A DNA stretch of 64,000 nucleotides from Erythrobasidium yunnanense (lineage: Eukaryota > Basidiomycota > Cystobasidiomycetes > Erythrobasidiales > Erythrobasidiaceae). The notes beneath the pieces were generated by a model. The model made no database searches, was not told the DNA's origin, and saw only the letters and a program-made list of their open reading frames with translations. The stretch lies in the NCBI GenBank assembly GCA_001600175.1, contig BCJC01000002.1, positions 124,001-188,000 of the forward strand, read 5' to 3'. Made by a program: the position numbers and the translations under genes. Shown here piece by piece: positions 55,116 to 64,000 of the stretch (within the stretch, counting starts at the first letter, position 1; each line of letters begins with the position of its first letter).

Positions 55116-56634
55116 TCAGGCACTACTGTGTACAGCTGATTCAAGAGTTGCCCGGATGCCCCGTTTGCGAGTAATATCGAGAGTCTTCTCCCATTGATGA
55201 TCCAGCCTCTGTATATCGGCCGGATCTGGTTCCGGGTCCGACTGTTCTTCCCTCCAAGGCAAGTGGACATACACGTGCAGCTTCTGCAGTATTGGCACAT
55301 TGGACGCGTGACAGAGAAACTTCGTGAAGCGAGCTAGCTCGTCTGTAGAGTCGAAGAATAATTCCAGAGTCGACAAGCTGCTTGGCAGGCTGGACCAGCC
55401 TCGCTGCTGTATCGGATTGTCTGAGACAAGGCTGGTGAGCCTGGACATGCGGCGTAATGGTAGGGGATCCAGAACAGCGCCTCCTCCTCCAGCCGAACCA
55501 TCTAGCTCCTTGATCACTAGGTACTCGAATTTCTCGGCCAAGTTGGGAGGAATAGCAAAACAGATTTGGTCCCGCAGAAGATTGGTCGTAAGGTTCAGCG
55601 AGGAAATATTGGATGACTGCTCCAGTAATCCGGACAGCATATGCTGCATATACTGTACCGCTTCATTCCTTGTTCGAAAACTTGCCGCTTCGACCGACTC
55701 CGAACTCTTGTACCGCGAAAAGAAGAATTCGAGGTACCGCAACTTTGGGAGTGTAGCGCGATCATGGTACCCGAGTAACGGCTCGATGGACGTCTCGTCC
55801 GCTGAGATTGACATGATGCGGAGCGATGCTAGATTTGGCAGTTTGATGTTGAACAAGGAGACTAAATGAAGATCCTGATGGTGACCATATAAGGGCGCCT
55901 CCCAAGATAATATCTGAAGACCCTCGAGTTGCTCGAGACGAGTACATAAATCGTAGATCGCTCCCTCTCGACAGAGTGGTTCAGCAGGAACCAAATCGCG
56001 AAAGATCAGGGACACCATGTGGAGGTGCTTGCATGAGGTGAGGATAAAGAGGATGCTTGCGATATTACTACTGTCGACCCAAAGATGCACCGTCCTGACC
56101 ATTGTAGCCAGAGTTTTGGCGCTGCGGATAGTCCGCAAGAGCAGATGTAAGCTGCGTAGGTCTCCAGTATGTTCATCACTCGTATTCGATATATCATGAA
56201 ACGAGTCATTCGGTATTCCAATGTGCCGGTAAAGCCTTGGTCTGGCCAGCCCGTCAAATCGCTTCGAGACGAGACATAGCGAGCACAGTGTTCTCAAGAG
56301 CCGCGGACCCCCTAAGATGGCACCAGAGTGGAGCTGACTCTTCAAGCTGGGCTTGGGTAGAGGATGTACGAAGTGATCGAAGATAGCACCAAGGATCTCA
56401 TCTGGAAGCTGTGGAAACCTGGCTCTGTTCGTTGTGAATATACGATGTACCAGTGAGCATTCCAATCAGGTGATGCCACCATCATGCCTTGTTGGCGTCT
56501 CACCTTGCAGCAGCCTCGAGAGCACGCTTCTGCTCTCGTTTCTCGCCTTTGCTGATGCGTGTCCGCACTACTGGTGTGCATGTCGCAGGTGTCTCATCTT
56601 CTATAGCGAGGTCCGCGAACGCGAGATCATCCAT
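55116..56634 (-). CDS. F-box protein with leucine-rich C-terminal part
   Basis: The start exon MDDLAFADLAIEDETPATCT ends LEAAAR and joins over an 80-nt intron to ARFPQLPDEILGAIFDHFVH, the F-box itself (LPDEILGAIFDHFV then LCLVSKRFDGLARPRLYRHI). The rest, about 370 residues, has leucine-rich, irregular repeat-like helices and strands: LKYL- and LPSSLSTLELFFDS-type segments. F-box proteins recruit substrates to the SCF ubiquitin ligase. Basidiomycetes carry large families of such F-box/LRR proteins, and the substrate is unknown. The end is ATLESAVHSSA. Most of the gene is one long exon. Confidence 0.75.
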
Positions 56635-56753
56635 GCAGAAATCGATAGGTAGGAGTCAGGGGAAGAGGCACAGCAATGTCTAATGTCAGGTTTCGTCGTT
56701 TGACCAGTAGCTAAACTAGGAAAGTGTATGTCCACTGTATGCTAAAGTGCCGT

Positions 56754-58139
56754 CTACAGATACCCCAAACTGCCTCCCATTTTCACAGTCTCCAGCACCT
56801 TCTCCCCGACTTTCTTCCAATACCTACCAACCTCAGTTCGCCCAGAACTTCCACTTCTTCCCAACCTCCTCCTCCATGCCCCTACTATCAAGAAAAAGAC
56901 CAGGATCGTATTGAACAATTTCGAGAACGCTAATCGCTTCAGGAACAGCGTCAGAAATTGGAGAGATGAGGAAGGATGACGGAGCGTCGGTGCTGATGAA
57001 GGAGAAGAGGAGGTGTCAGAATGGACGGAGAGGAAGGAGGATAAGTGCGTGCGCAAGGCGGCGAAACCTGTTTCTTGAGGATGAGAGGGTGTAGATACGC
57101 TTAGATTGGGCTTATGCCTCGAAGTGGAGCTGCTAGGAGATGGTTGCACTGTCTGCTGCGAGTGCCCAGCTGAAGACGATGGCCTTGTCCGACTCATACT
57201 CGCTTGCGAATTTGAGGAGGGCGAGGTGGACTTGCGTTTCTTGGAGTCGTCTGACATCTTGCGTTGTCTGTCAGCATCGGCTTTTGCTTTTGATTGTGCT
57301 TCCCGCTCTCTCGTTGCTGCTAGCTGTGCTTCCCGCTCTCTGTCCTGCGCTTGCTTGGCGTCTTCAAGTTCCTCCAAGACGCTCTGCAACTCCGCAAGTC
57401 AGCAACTGGCATTATAGAACCGCTGTTATGATGATCGCACCTGCGCATTCTCTTCGGTGATGATGGGCACTCCAGCATCTTCTAGGCACCGCTGCTGAGC
57501 GACCCAAGCTTTTGCTTCCTCCCATTCTCCCAAGCTCTTGCCTAGCAGATGCACAGTGTATATCCTAGCCAGTCGGTCCAGCGACTTGCGCCATCCTTGT
57601 CTGCTGCCCGTCGTAGCTTGTGCAGATTGCCCATTCCCATTGATCGCTATACCCGACAGCGATAGATCTGCATTTGAAGTATCCATGCCTACTATTGAGT
57701 CATTGAGTAGTGCATCGCTGGAATCCACATCCTCGCAGAGCAGGGCATCAAAGTAGTCTTCGAGGGTTCTTCGGACAAAGTGCGGTTGATGCAGCTTGAT
57801 CCCTGCCAAGGATGTCGCTACGAGTAGTGATGGATGGAGTACTGTTGACTGTGCAGATGCAGATGCAGCATAGTATCGCTGTATCCTTGTATATGTTTGC
57901 GCAAGCGGTTGTTCGGCCTTTGTTGGATCCGCCGTGTTGATGTCGCTTGATGCGAGTAGTGTCAACTGGAGTATCCATACTTTGCGCGCCAGTTCATCGT
58001 CGTGGAGTGTATTGTCTTCTGTCTTTTGTAGGAGATCACCGACTATCCTCCTTGCTGTGTCCCAGTCTTTGAGGAGGAAGGCGTGGGATGCTTCAGAGTA
58101 GGCAGCCCGGTAATCACTGCTGCTGCTGGTACTGGCCAT
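56754..58139 (-). CDS. Tail-anchored Pex26-like protein
   Basis: Two exons joined at about 57385-57440. The N-terminal 230 residues are helical (YRAAYSEASHAFLLKDWDTA, then DEELARKVWILQLTLLASSD-like helices) and resemble a TPR-type fold. A basic/glutamine-rich coiled coil follows (REREAQLAATREREAQSKAK). Near the C-terminus is a single transmembrane segment, KLFNTILVFFLIVGAWRRRL, followed by a short tail. This plan, helical soluble body plus C-terminal anchor, matches fungal Pex26/Pex15, the peroxisomal anchor of the Pex1-Pex6 ATPases, but a Golgi-ER tail-anchored factor is also possible. The assignment is by architecture and weak pattern only. Confidence 0.5.
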
Positions 58140-58482
58140 CTTATGTAATCAGATCTGATCTAATCTTATCAGATAAACAGATCAATCAATCACTCTCTGC
58201 TCAACCGGCTTCTTCCTCCTCAATCTCGGCCTTTATGTCCGGCTAATCCCGGCTATTCAACTGTGTCCAGCTATGACGCTGAATTTGTCATGCGTACCAC
58301 CCAAACAATCGTAATTCGCAGACAAATGCAAATCCACATTGTCTCTGGCTTGGCTCTGCTTCAATTCATTCGCACTGACTGACTGACTGTCTGTCTGTAA
58401 TCCATTCGTCCACTTCCATTCACAGGTCTGCTTCTTACCGAAAACTGCCTCACTTCGACAGCTTGGGCGCGGCCTCTGCGTC
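58140..58482. promoter_or_regulatory. Divergent promoter with inverted GATA site and tetranucleotide repeat
   Basis: This 343-base gap lies between the Pex26-like and Ca2+-ATPase genes. It contains TTATCAGATAA at 58166-58176, two inverted GATA-factor sites, within a GATC-rich stretch, and a CTGA/CTGT tetranucleotide run at 58375-58397. GATA sites suggest nitrogen or iron control but were not tested. Confidence 0.4.
58375..58397 (+). repeat. Tetranucleotide microsatellite (GACT)n/(GTCT)n
   Basis: Four-base units CTGA and then CTGT repeat over 23 bases upstream of the Ca2+-ATPase gene. Confidence 0.7.
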
Positions 58483-61400
58483 ATGGCAGGCTCGAAAGAT
58501 GATGGGCAGGAACAGCAGGACGAACGGACACCCTTGCTGAACAAGAACAACAAGAAGGACAATGATTCACATTCCCAGCGTAGCTCGTCATCTCGCGCTT
58601 CAGGCGAAAGAAGCGAGTCGCAGAGCGTGCACTCGGTCAGCAACTTGGGCGACTTTCAAATCCAGCCTTCAACGCTCGCAAAAGCAGTAGAAGAGAAGGA
58701 TGTACAGATCATCCTGAAGGAGATCGGCGAAGAAGGCTCGTCAGACAAGGGCAAACCCCAAGAAGCACTATGCCAGGCATTGCAGAGCGACTACAAGAAG
58801 GGACTGGCGCAAGATCAGACCAGCGAAGAGGGTGCTGAAGAACGTATACGCATATATGGAAGGAATAGACTGCCAGAGAAGGAGCTACAAAGCTTCTTTG
58901 CCTTTCTCTGGGATGCTTTCAAGGACAAGGTCCTGATCATCCTGAGCAGTAAGCTACATCAACTTCATAATCACAATATATATCGCTGATATACTTGCTA
59001 TTACAGTCGCTGCCGCCGTAAGCTTCGCGCTCGGGATGTACCAAGATTTCGGCCCGCAACACGATCCTGAAGAACCGCGTGTCAACTGGGTCGAAGGTGT
59101 AGCTATCAGTGAATTTCTCTCCTTACATTGTGTGTATGTCAGAGCTTAAGCTGACCTTCCCTCTTTCTCAAGTGACGGCGATCGTCATTGTAACCGTGAC
59201 TTCTTCTGTCAATGACTATTCGAAAGAAAGGCAGTTCAAGGCATTGAGCGAGACGAAGGAGATACCAAATGTGAACGTTCTCCGCGATGCGAAGAAATAC
59301 AAGACGTAGGTTTCACCCAGTTTCGCAGACTTAGATGGCTGCTAATGTGCGATTCTTCCCTGCAGCATCAAGTCTACTGACGTCCTTGTCGGAGACATCG
59401 TAAATGTCACTGCTGGCGACATCCTTACTTGCGATGGCATCATCTTGAATATGCAGAAGGAGCTCAAGGTAGACGAAAGCGACGCAACTGGAGAAAGCGA
59501 TGCCATCAGCAAGACGAGCTTAGATTCAGGTGGTTCGGACAAATCCTCCTCCGATAGTCAGGAGGAAGGGCAAGAGAATGGCGAGTCAAGCTCGAACAAC
59601 AAGGGCAAGAATGATTCCTCCGATGACAACGACAAGTCCGATCCCATCCTACTTTCCGGCAGCAAGGTTTTAGAAGGCGAGGGCCATTTCCTTGTCGTAG
59701 CAGTCGGACAATCCTCTTTCCAAGGCAAGATCTTCATGTCTCTACGCTCTTCACAGCCCGATCAGACACGGATGCAGAAGCAACTCGCAGCACTAGCTGA
59801 ACAGATAGCGAAACTGGCTAGTATCGCTGGTGGTCTACTGCTGTTTTGCCTATTTCTAAGGAATTTCATAGAGTTGAAGACGAAGCCGGATAGAACGCCT
59901 GCGGAGAAGGGACAGGGCTTCATACAGAGCTTCGTTATTGCTGTCACGCTCGTCGTCGTGGCTGTTCCCGAAGGTACGTCAATGTTTTCGGGGCGAGGCT
60001 AGTATTGATGATCTTGTGCAGGTTTACCGCTGGCCGTAACGCTGGCTTTGGCTTTCGCGACCAATCGAATGACATCCCATAACCTCCTCGTCCGCGTGTT
60101 CGAGGCATGCGAGACTATGTCGAATGCAAACGTGGTGGTGACGGACAAGACTGGGACGCGTGAGTAGTGGCTCGCTCGAATGATTGCCCTCAATCTAGCT
60201 GAATGTGCTATCTGTTTTATATCTCAGTTACTGCTAACGAGATGCGGGTGGTAGAGGGGACTATTGCGGGCGTGGCTTTCAATCTTCGATCGAAAGACAG
60301 TCAGCAGGACAACAACAACAAGACCAACGACGATGACGATTCAGACGATGAGGATGCAGACACTAGCAACCTAGTAGATGATCAAGATGTCAAAAATACA
60401 GAAGAGCTTATCGAGCTATTCAAGAAGAACGAAAAGATCCGTGATATCTTTGCAGAATCGGTCGCTATCAACTCTACTGCTTTCGAAGAAGGTCAGGAAG
60501 AGGACAAGAAGGACTCAGATAAGGGCAAGAAGGGCAAGCATGACAAGAAGGAGCAGAAGAAGCAAGACAAGAAGAGCAAACAAAGCAATCGCGAGAACGG
60601 GCATAAAGATCACTCAGAGGGAGAAGAACACGACGATGGCCCTAAATCCGTCGGCAACAAGACGGAAAGTGCGCTACTACGCATGCTCGAGGTCGATCTG
60701 GCAGACGTGCGAAAGCAGCCCTTCCAAGAAATACGCGAGAGTGCAGAAACAGTCCTTCTCCTACCTTTCTCAAGCGACCGAAAAGCAATGGCGACAGTCG
60801 TAAAACTTCCTGGAGATGGGAAGAAGTACCGAGTCTATGTGAAAGGCGCAGCAGAAGTAGTAGCTGGTCTATGCACGAAGCGCGCAAAGTTAGAAAGTGG
60901 AGGAGACGAAGAGAAAGATGACATCGACCAAGATCAGATCCAAAAGCTCGTTGATAGTTATGCTAAGCGAGCTCTGAGAGCTATCGCAATGGCTTACAAA
61001 GACCTCGATGAATGGCCACCAAAAGTTGCGGGAAAAGATAATGATGGGAAGGTCAGCTATGATGATATTGCGAAGGATTTGACGCTGTTGGCTATTCCTG
61101 GTATAGAAGATCCTCTCAGAGAAGGAGTCAGTAAAGCAGTGGAGAACTGCCATATTGCTGGAGTCAACGTCAAAATGTGCACAGGCGACAATCTGCTAAC
61201 TGCAAAGTGAGTTCTGATCCTCGTGCACTACGCTGAGCTAGCTGACTCCTTCTTCATCTGACAGAGCAATAGCTAAACAATGCGGTATCTACAAGGGCGG
61301 AGAAGCGATCTCAGGCAGTGATTGGCGCAAGCTTTCTGACGAAGAGAAGCGTGAAAAAGCGCCAAAGATCGAAGTCATGGCTCGGTCTCTGCCTCAAGAC

Positions 61401-62799
61401 AAGGAAACTCTAGTCCAAGCTCTAAGTGACGGCGGAAAGATCGTCGGCGTGACGGGAGACGGGACGAATGATGCGCTAGCACTAAAGAAGGCGGATGTCG
61501 GCTTCTCGATGGGTATAGCCGGAACGGAGGTTGCTAAGGAAGCCAGTGATGTGATCATCATGGACGACAATGTAGGTTCCTTTCCATGTGGGAATCATGA
61601 AGCATGCTAATACTGTCATCAGTTCGCAAGCTTGGTCGGTGCTATCAGTTGGGGTAGATGCGTCAGCGATGCGGTCCGCAAGTTCTTGCAGGTAAGCTTG
61701 GATCAGCCGTTTTACAGAAAGTGTAAGCTGATCGAGGTACCAGTTCCAACTGGCTGTCAACACTACTGCCATTGTTATCACATTCGTCTCTTCTGTGACC
61801 GGAGGTGATGAGAACAGCATCATGAATGCTGTGCAATTGCTCTGGGTCAACCTCATCATGGATACTTTTGCTGCTCTCGCGCTGGCGACCGATCCTGCAG
61901 ACGATTCTCTCCTCAAACGCAAGCCAGAACCTAGAGAAACACCGATTATCACCGTATCCAGTAAGGGAATCTACGATTATGTGTTTATATACGCTAACTC
62001 CGGTGCAGTGACCAAGATGATCATCTTACAGGCTATCTACCAAATCACAATTACGCTCACCCTGCACTTTGTTGGTCCAAGAATACTGAAGCCAATGACA
62101 AAAGGAGGACAGCCATCTTCTGTTCAATTCGAGTACGTCCACGTCAGTAACGCTCTGTTCATTGCTCACAGCTAATCTCTCATTACAGTACATTGGTCTT
62201 CAATGTGTTCGTTTGGTGCCAAATCTTCAACATGATCAACTGCCGCCAGCTCGGCAGCCGCTTCAACATCTTCGCGGGCTTGCATCGTAACTTATGGCTC
62301 TTAGGCATCCTAGCACTAAGTAAATTACGGACATACTGCCCTTATTATGCGATCTGACTTTTTGTTTCAGTGGTGGGAGGCCAAATTCTCATAGTCTTCG
62401 TCGGTGGCCCAGCTTTCGGAACGGCTCCTATTCCACTCTCATATTGGGCGATCAGTATAGCCCTAGGGGCAGGAAGTCTTGTCATCGGAGCGCTGGCTCG
62501 CCTGCTGCCGGACTCCCAGCTTGGACAGCTTATGATCAGACTAGACCTTCTTCCGAATCTCGACACCCTTCCCAGAACTAGATCAGTCACGAACGAAAAG
62601 AGCAAACCATATACCTGTGAGCGGACTAGCCTTTTGTGGTGTTATGAAAGGGTTCCTGGCTGACTTACTTGGCCCAGTCATCCGCAAAATCAAGGGAGGT
62701 AGACATCGCGCGAACGAAAACATTTACAAACTACTGCACCCAGAGGAGACCAAACAATCGGAAACCATCAAAGGATTGTGTACGTTCTTTATGGCCTAA
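58483..62799 (+). CDS. PMC1: P-type Ca2+-ATPase, PMCA/Pmc1 type (vacuolar)
   Basis: About 1,140 residues. Cytosolic start MAGSKDDGQEQQDERTPLLN, with an ExxPLL dileucine motif. Motifs in order: RNRLPEKELQSFFAFLWDAF; VSFALGMYQDF; KSTDVLVGDIVNVTAGDI; DATGES; VVAVPEGLPLAVTLALAFAT; the phosphorylation site DKTG/TLTANEM, split by an intron at 60160; then MCTGDNLLTAK, VTGDGTNDALALKKADVGFS and the membrane part WVNLIMDTFAALALATDPAD. An acidic/lysine-rich insertion sits in the nucleotide domain (60300-60620). Type IIB pumps move cytosolic Ca2+ into the vacuole. The C-terminus is short and basic, and a calmodulin site is not evident. About ten introns; the ends at 62617 and 62690 join to FIRKIKGGRHRAN. 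Confidence 0.93.
60300..60625 (+). other. Charged low-complexity insertion in the Ca2+-ATPase
   Basis: Within the pump's nucleotide-binding domain, about 100 residues are dominated by D, E, K, Q and N (DDDDSDDEDADTSNLVDD, then KGKKGKHDKKEQKKQDKKSK). Typical PMCA pumps have only short loops here. The insertion keeps frame and is followed by the conserved KSVGNKTESALLRML. Confidence 0.75.
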
Positions 62800-62981
62800 A
62801 TCGTGTTCAGCTAGCTTACGCTTCTCCCGTTAGTCCTGCTTCCTGCCGCTGGCGCACAGGCTATAGCTGGTCGCAGCAAGAAGAACAAGCAAAGACCGCA
62901 ATAAAATGCAATGAAAACGCTTCGTTATACCGCAACTCGTTTAATACTACTCTGATGCAATATGATACATGGATGTTCCAG

Positions 62982-64000
62982 TCAATATACCATTCGCGCA
63001 TACGCATCCTCATGTATCGATGTCTGCTGCAAAATGAGATCTACAGCTTCTTCTGTTCCTCCACATGCACGACTCCGTCTCTGCCAGTATCCGACAGCTT
63101 CCTTGTACTCGTCACCGTGTTCGACCAAGTGCAGGAGCTGCTTCGCGATTTCGTCGGCGTCGAGACGTGGTCCAGGATTGCTAGTCTGCCTACCCAAACC
63201 GAAGCCTTCTATCGTTCTGTTCGGCAAAGTCAGCGAGTATCAAGATCTCATTGGCTCGCCCACTTACGCCGCCCAGTCATACGTATCTGACCATTGTGGA
63301 ATCGCCAAATGTCGAAGACCGTGATAGATCACCTCGTTGACGGTATTACCTGCTCGGCACATATCAGACACTGCCCAGCCCGGCTAAAAACTGCCTTACC
63401 TCCTCCATGATGCACGACGAGTTGGACTGCCGGATGTTCGTACACTTCCTCCACGGACTGAAGCCATCCTGTTTCCTTGACGAATGGCAAATCCTCCTTC
63501 GCGTGGTTGTCGGGCGTCCGAACAATCTTCCAGAGCACCTTGACATGCGGCTGCTTCTTATGCACCAGATCGAGGGCTTGTATCATGCTCTTATAATCAG
63601 AGGCATCCTGCTCACATCGTCAGCAGCCTCAAGAGGAGTAGAGCTAAACAACCTACAAAGGGAAACATCGAGCCAAAAGTGATGAATCTGCGCGATTGTA
63701 AGTCTCGACACAATAAACACGAGCATCGGCACTTACATAACGGGTTCCTTCTTATCGAGAGCCTCGTCAAGCCACGATCGGACGTCTGAAGGTTCCGACT
63801 CTCTCGCTACACGGACTTTTGCACGGTAGCATGGACCAGTGAACTTTATCTTCGGATGAAAGCTGAGAGAAGACTTGGCAAAGAACATGTGGCAGCCGGG
63901 GAGGACTCACCTCTGGTAGAAATGCAAGTCTGGTATATTGCACGATATGACAGCGCAGACCTCGTTCACCAAGCCAGGCGGTGGTGTGATAGAAGCATCG
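62982..64000 (-). CDS. UDP-glycosyltransferase (GT1-like), partial at the window edge
   Basis: The C-terminal half only; the N-terminus lies beyond 64000. Exons give PGLVNEVCAVISCNIPDLHF, then SFHPKIKFTGPCYRAKVRVA, FITFGSMFPF, YKSMIQALDLVHKKQPHVKV, then HPAVQLVVHHGG and GNTVNEVIYHGLRHLAIPQW followed by SDTYDWAA, TIEGFGLGRQTSNPGPRLDA and the final helix. The HHGGGNTVNEVIYHG motif is the UDP-sugar binding region of GT1/sterol-type glycosyltransferases. The acceptor could be a sterol, lipid or secondary metabolite. Introns lie near 63239-63289, 63347-63400, 63610-63650, 63690-63738 and 63866-63912. No secretion signal can be judged because the start is missing. Confidence 0.85.

Noticed and set aside
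1-64000. tRNA, rRNA, CRISPR, transposase, retroelement or viral remnants
   Set aside because: No cloverleaf, terminal repeats, integrase or reverse-transcriptase motifs were recognised on either strand; a dedicated search was not possible by eye.

Overview
This window is nuclear DNA of a fungus, almost certainly a basidiomycete. Genes lie about every 2 kb on both strands. They are cut by many introns, mostly 45-75 nt with GTAAGT/GTGAGT-like donors and CTGAC/CTGAT-like branch points, and intergenic gaps are short. I recognise 32 protein-coding genes. I see no tRNA, rRNA, CRISPR array, transposase, retroelement or viral remnant. A compact yeast-like basidiomycete (Ustilaginomycotina, or Pucciniomycotina such as Mixia) would fit, but that placement is an inference.

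Layout. 1-9.2 kb: an Mcm1-type MADS-box factor with an unusually long tail, running off the left edge; a VHS/GAT trafficking protein; a divergent mitochondrial carrier; a RING-CH ubiquitin ligase. 9.4-21.5 kb: a very large Mms22/Mus7-like replication-repair protein, a small SR splicing factor with one 402-nt intron, and a rhodanese plus dual-specificity MAP-kinase phosphatase. 21.8-34.5 kb: a single-span membrane protein, a seven-beta-strand methyltransferase of the EEF1A lysine type, a fused dethiobiotin synthetase/DAPA aminotransferase, the AP-3 beta adaptin, the complex I LYR subunit NDUFA6, a GFA/CENP-V-like zinc protein, a coiled-coil protein and a probable nucleolar zinc-finger protein. 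34.6-38 kb: a mitochondrial RNase II-type exoribonuclease (Dss1). 38.1-45 kb: an accessory-looking stretch with an arginine-rich repeat protein, three tandem paralogues of a histidine phosphatase whose catalytic motif reads RHC instead of RHG, and an unrecognised basic protein. 45.2-54.7 kb: a KAPA synthase ending in the peroxisomal signal SKL, Rtf2, a small cysteine-containing protein, a secreted GH16-like hydrolase, the RFC3-type clamp-loader subunit, a small zinc-ribbon-like protein and a Nudix CoA-diphosphatase-like enzyme. 55-64 kb: an F-box protein, a tail-anchored Pex26-like protein, a vacuolar-type Ca2+-ATPase (Pmc1) and a partial UDP-glycosyltransferase.

How the genes relate. Two genes cover three steps of biotin synthesis (KAPA synthase; DAPA aminotransferase and dethiobiotin synthetase in one protein) within about 22 kb, so biotin genes look loosely linked here. 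The KAPA synthase SKL tail and a nearby Pex26-like gene both point to peroxisomes. The Pmc1 N-terminus carries an acidic dileucine motif of the kind read by AP-3, whose beta subunit is also in the window. Mms22-like, Rtf2 and RFC3 all act at replication forks, but they are scattered and the grouping may be chance.

The best candidate for something undescribed is the tandem RHC-phosphatase family with its two unrecognised neighbours. Start codons and some splice sites were set by hand from frame continuity and family conservation and are approximate where noted.
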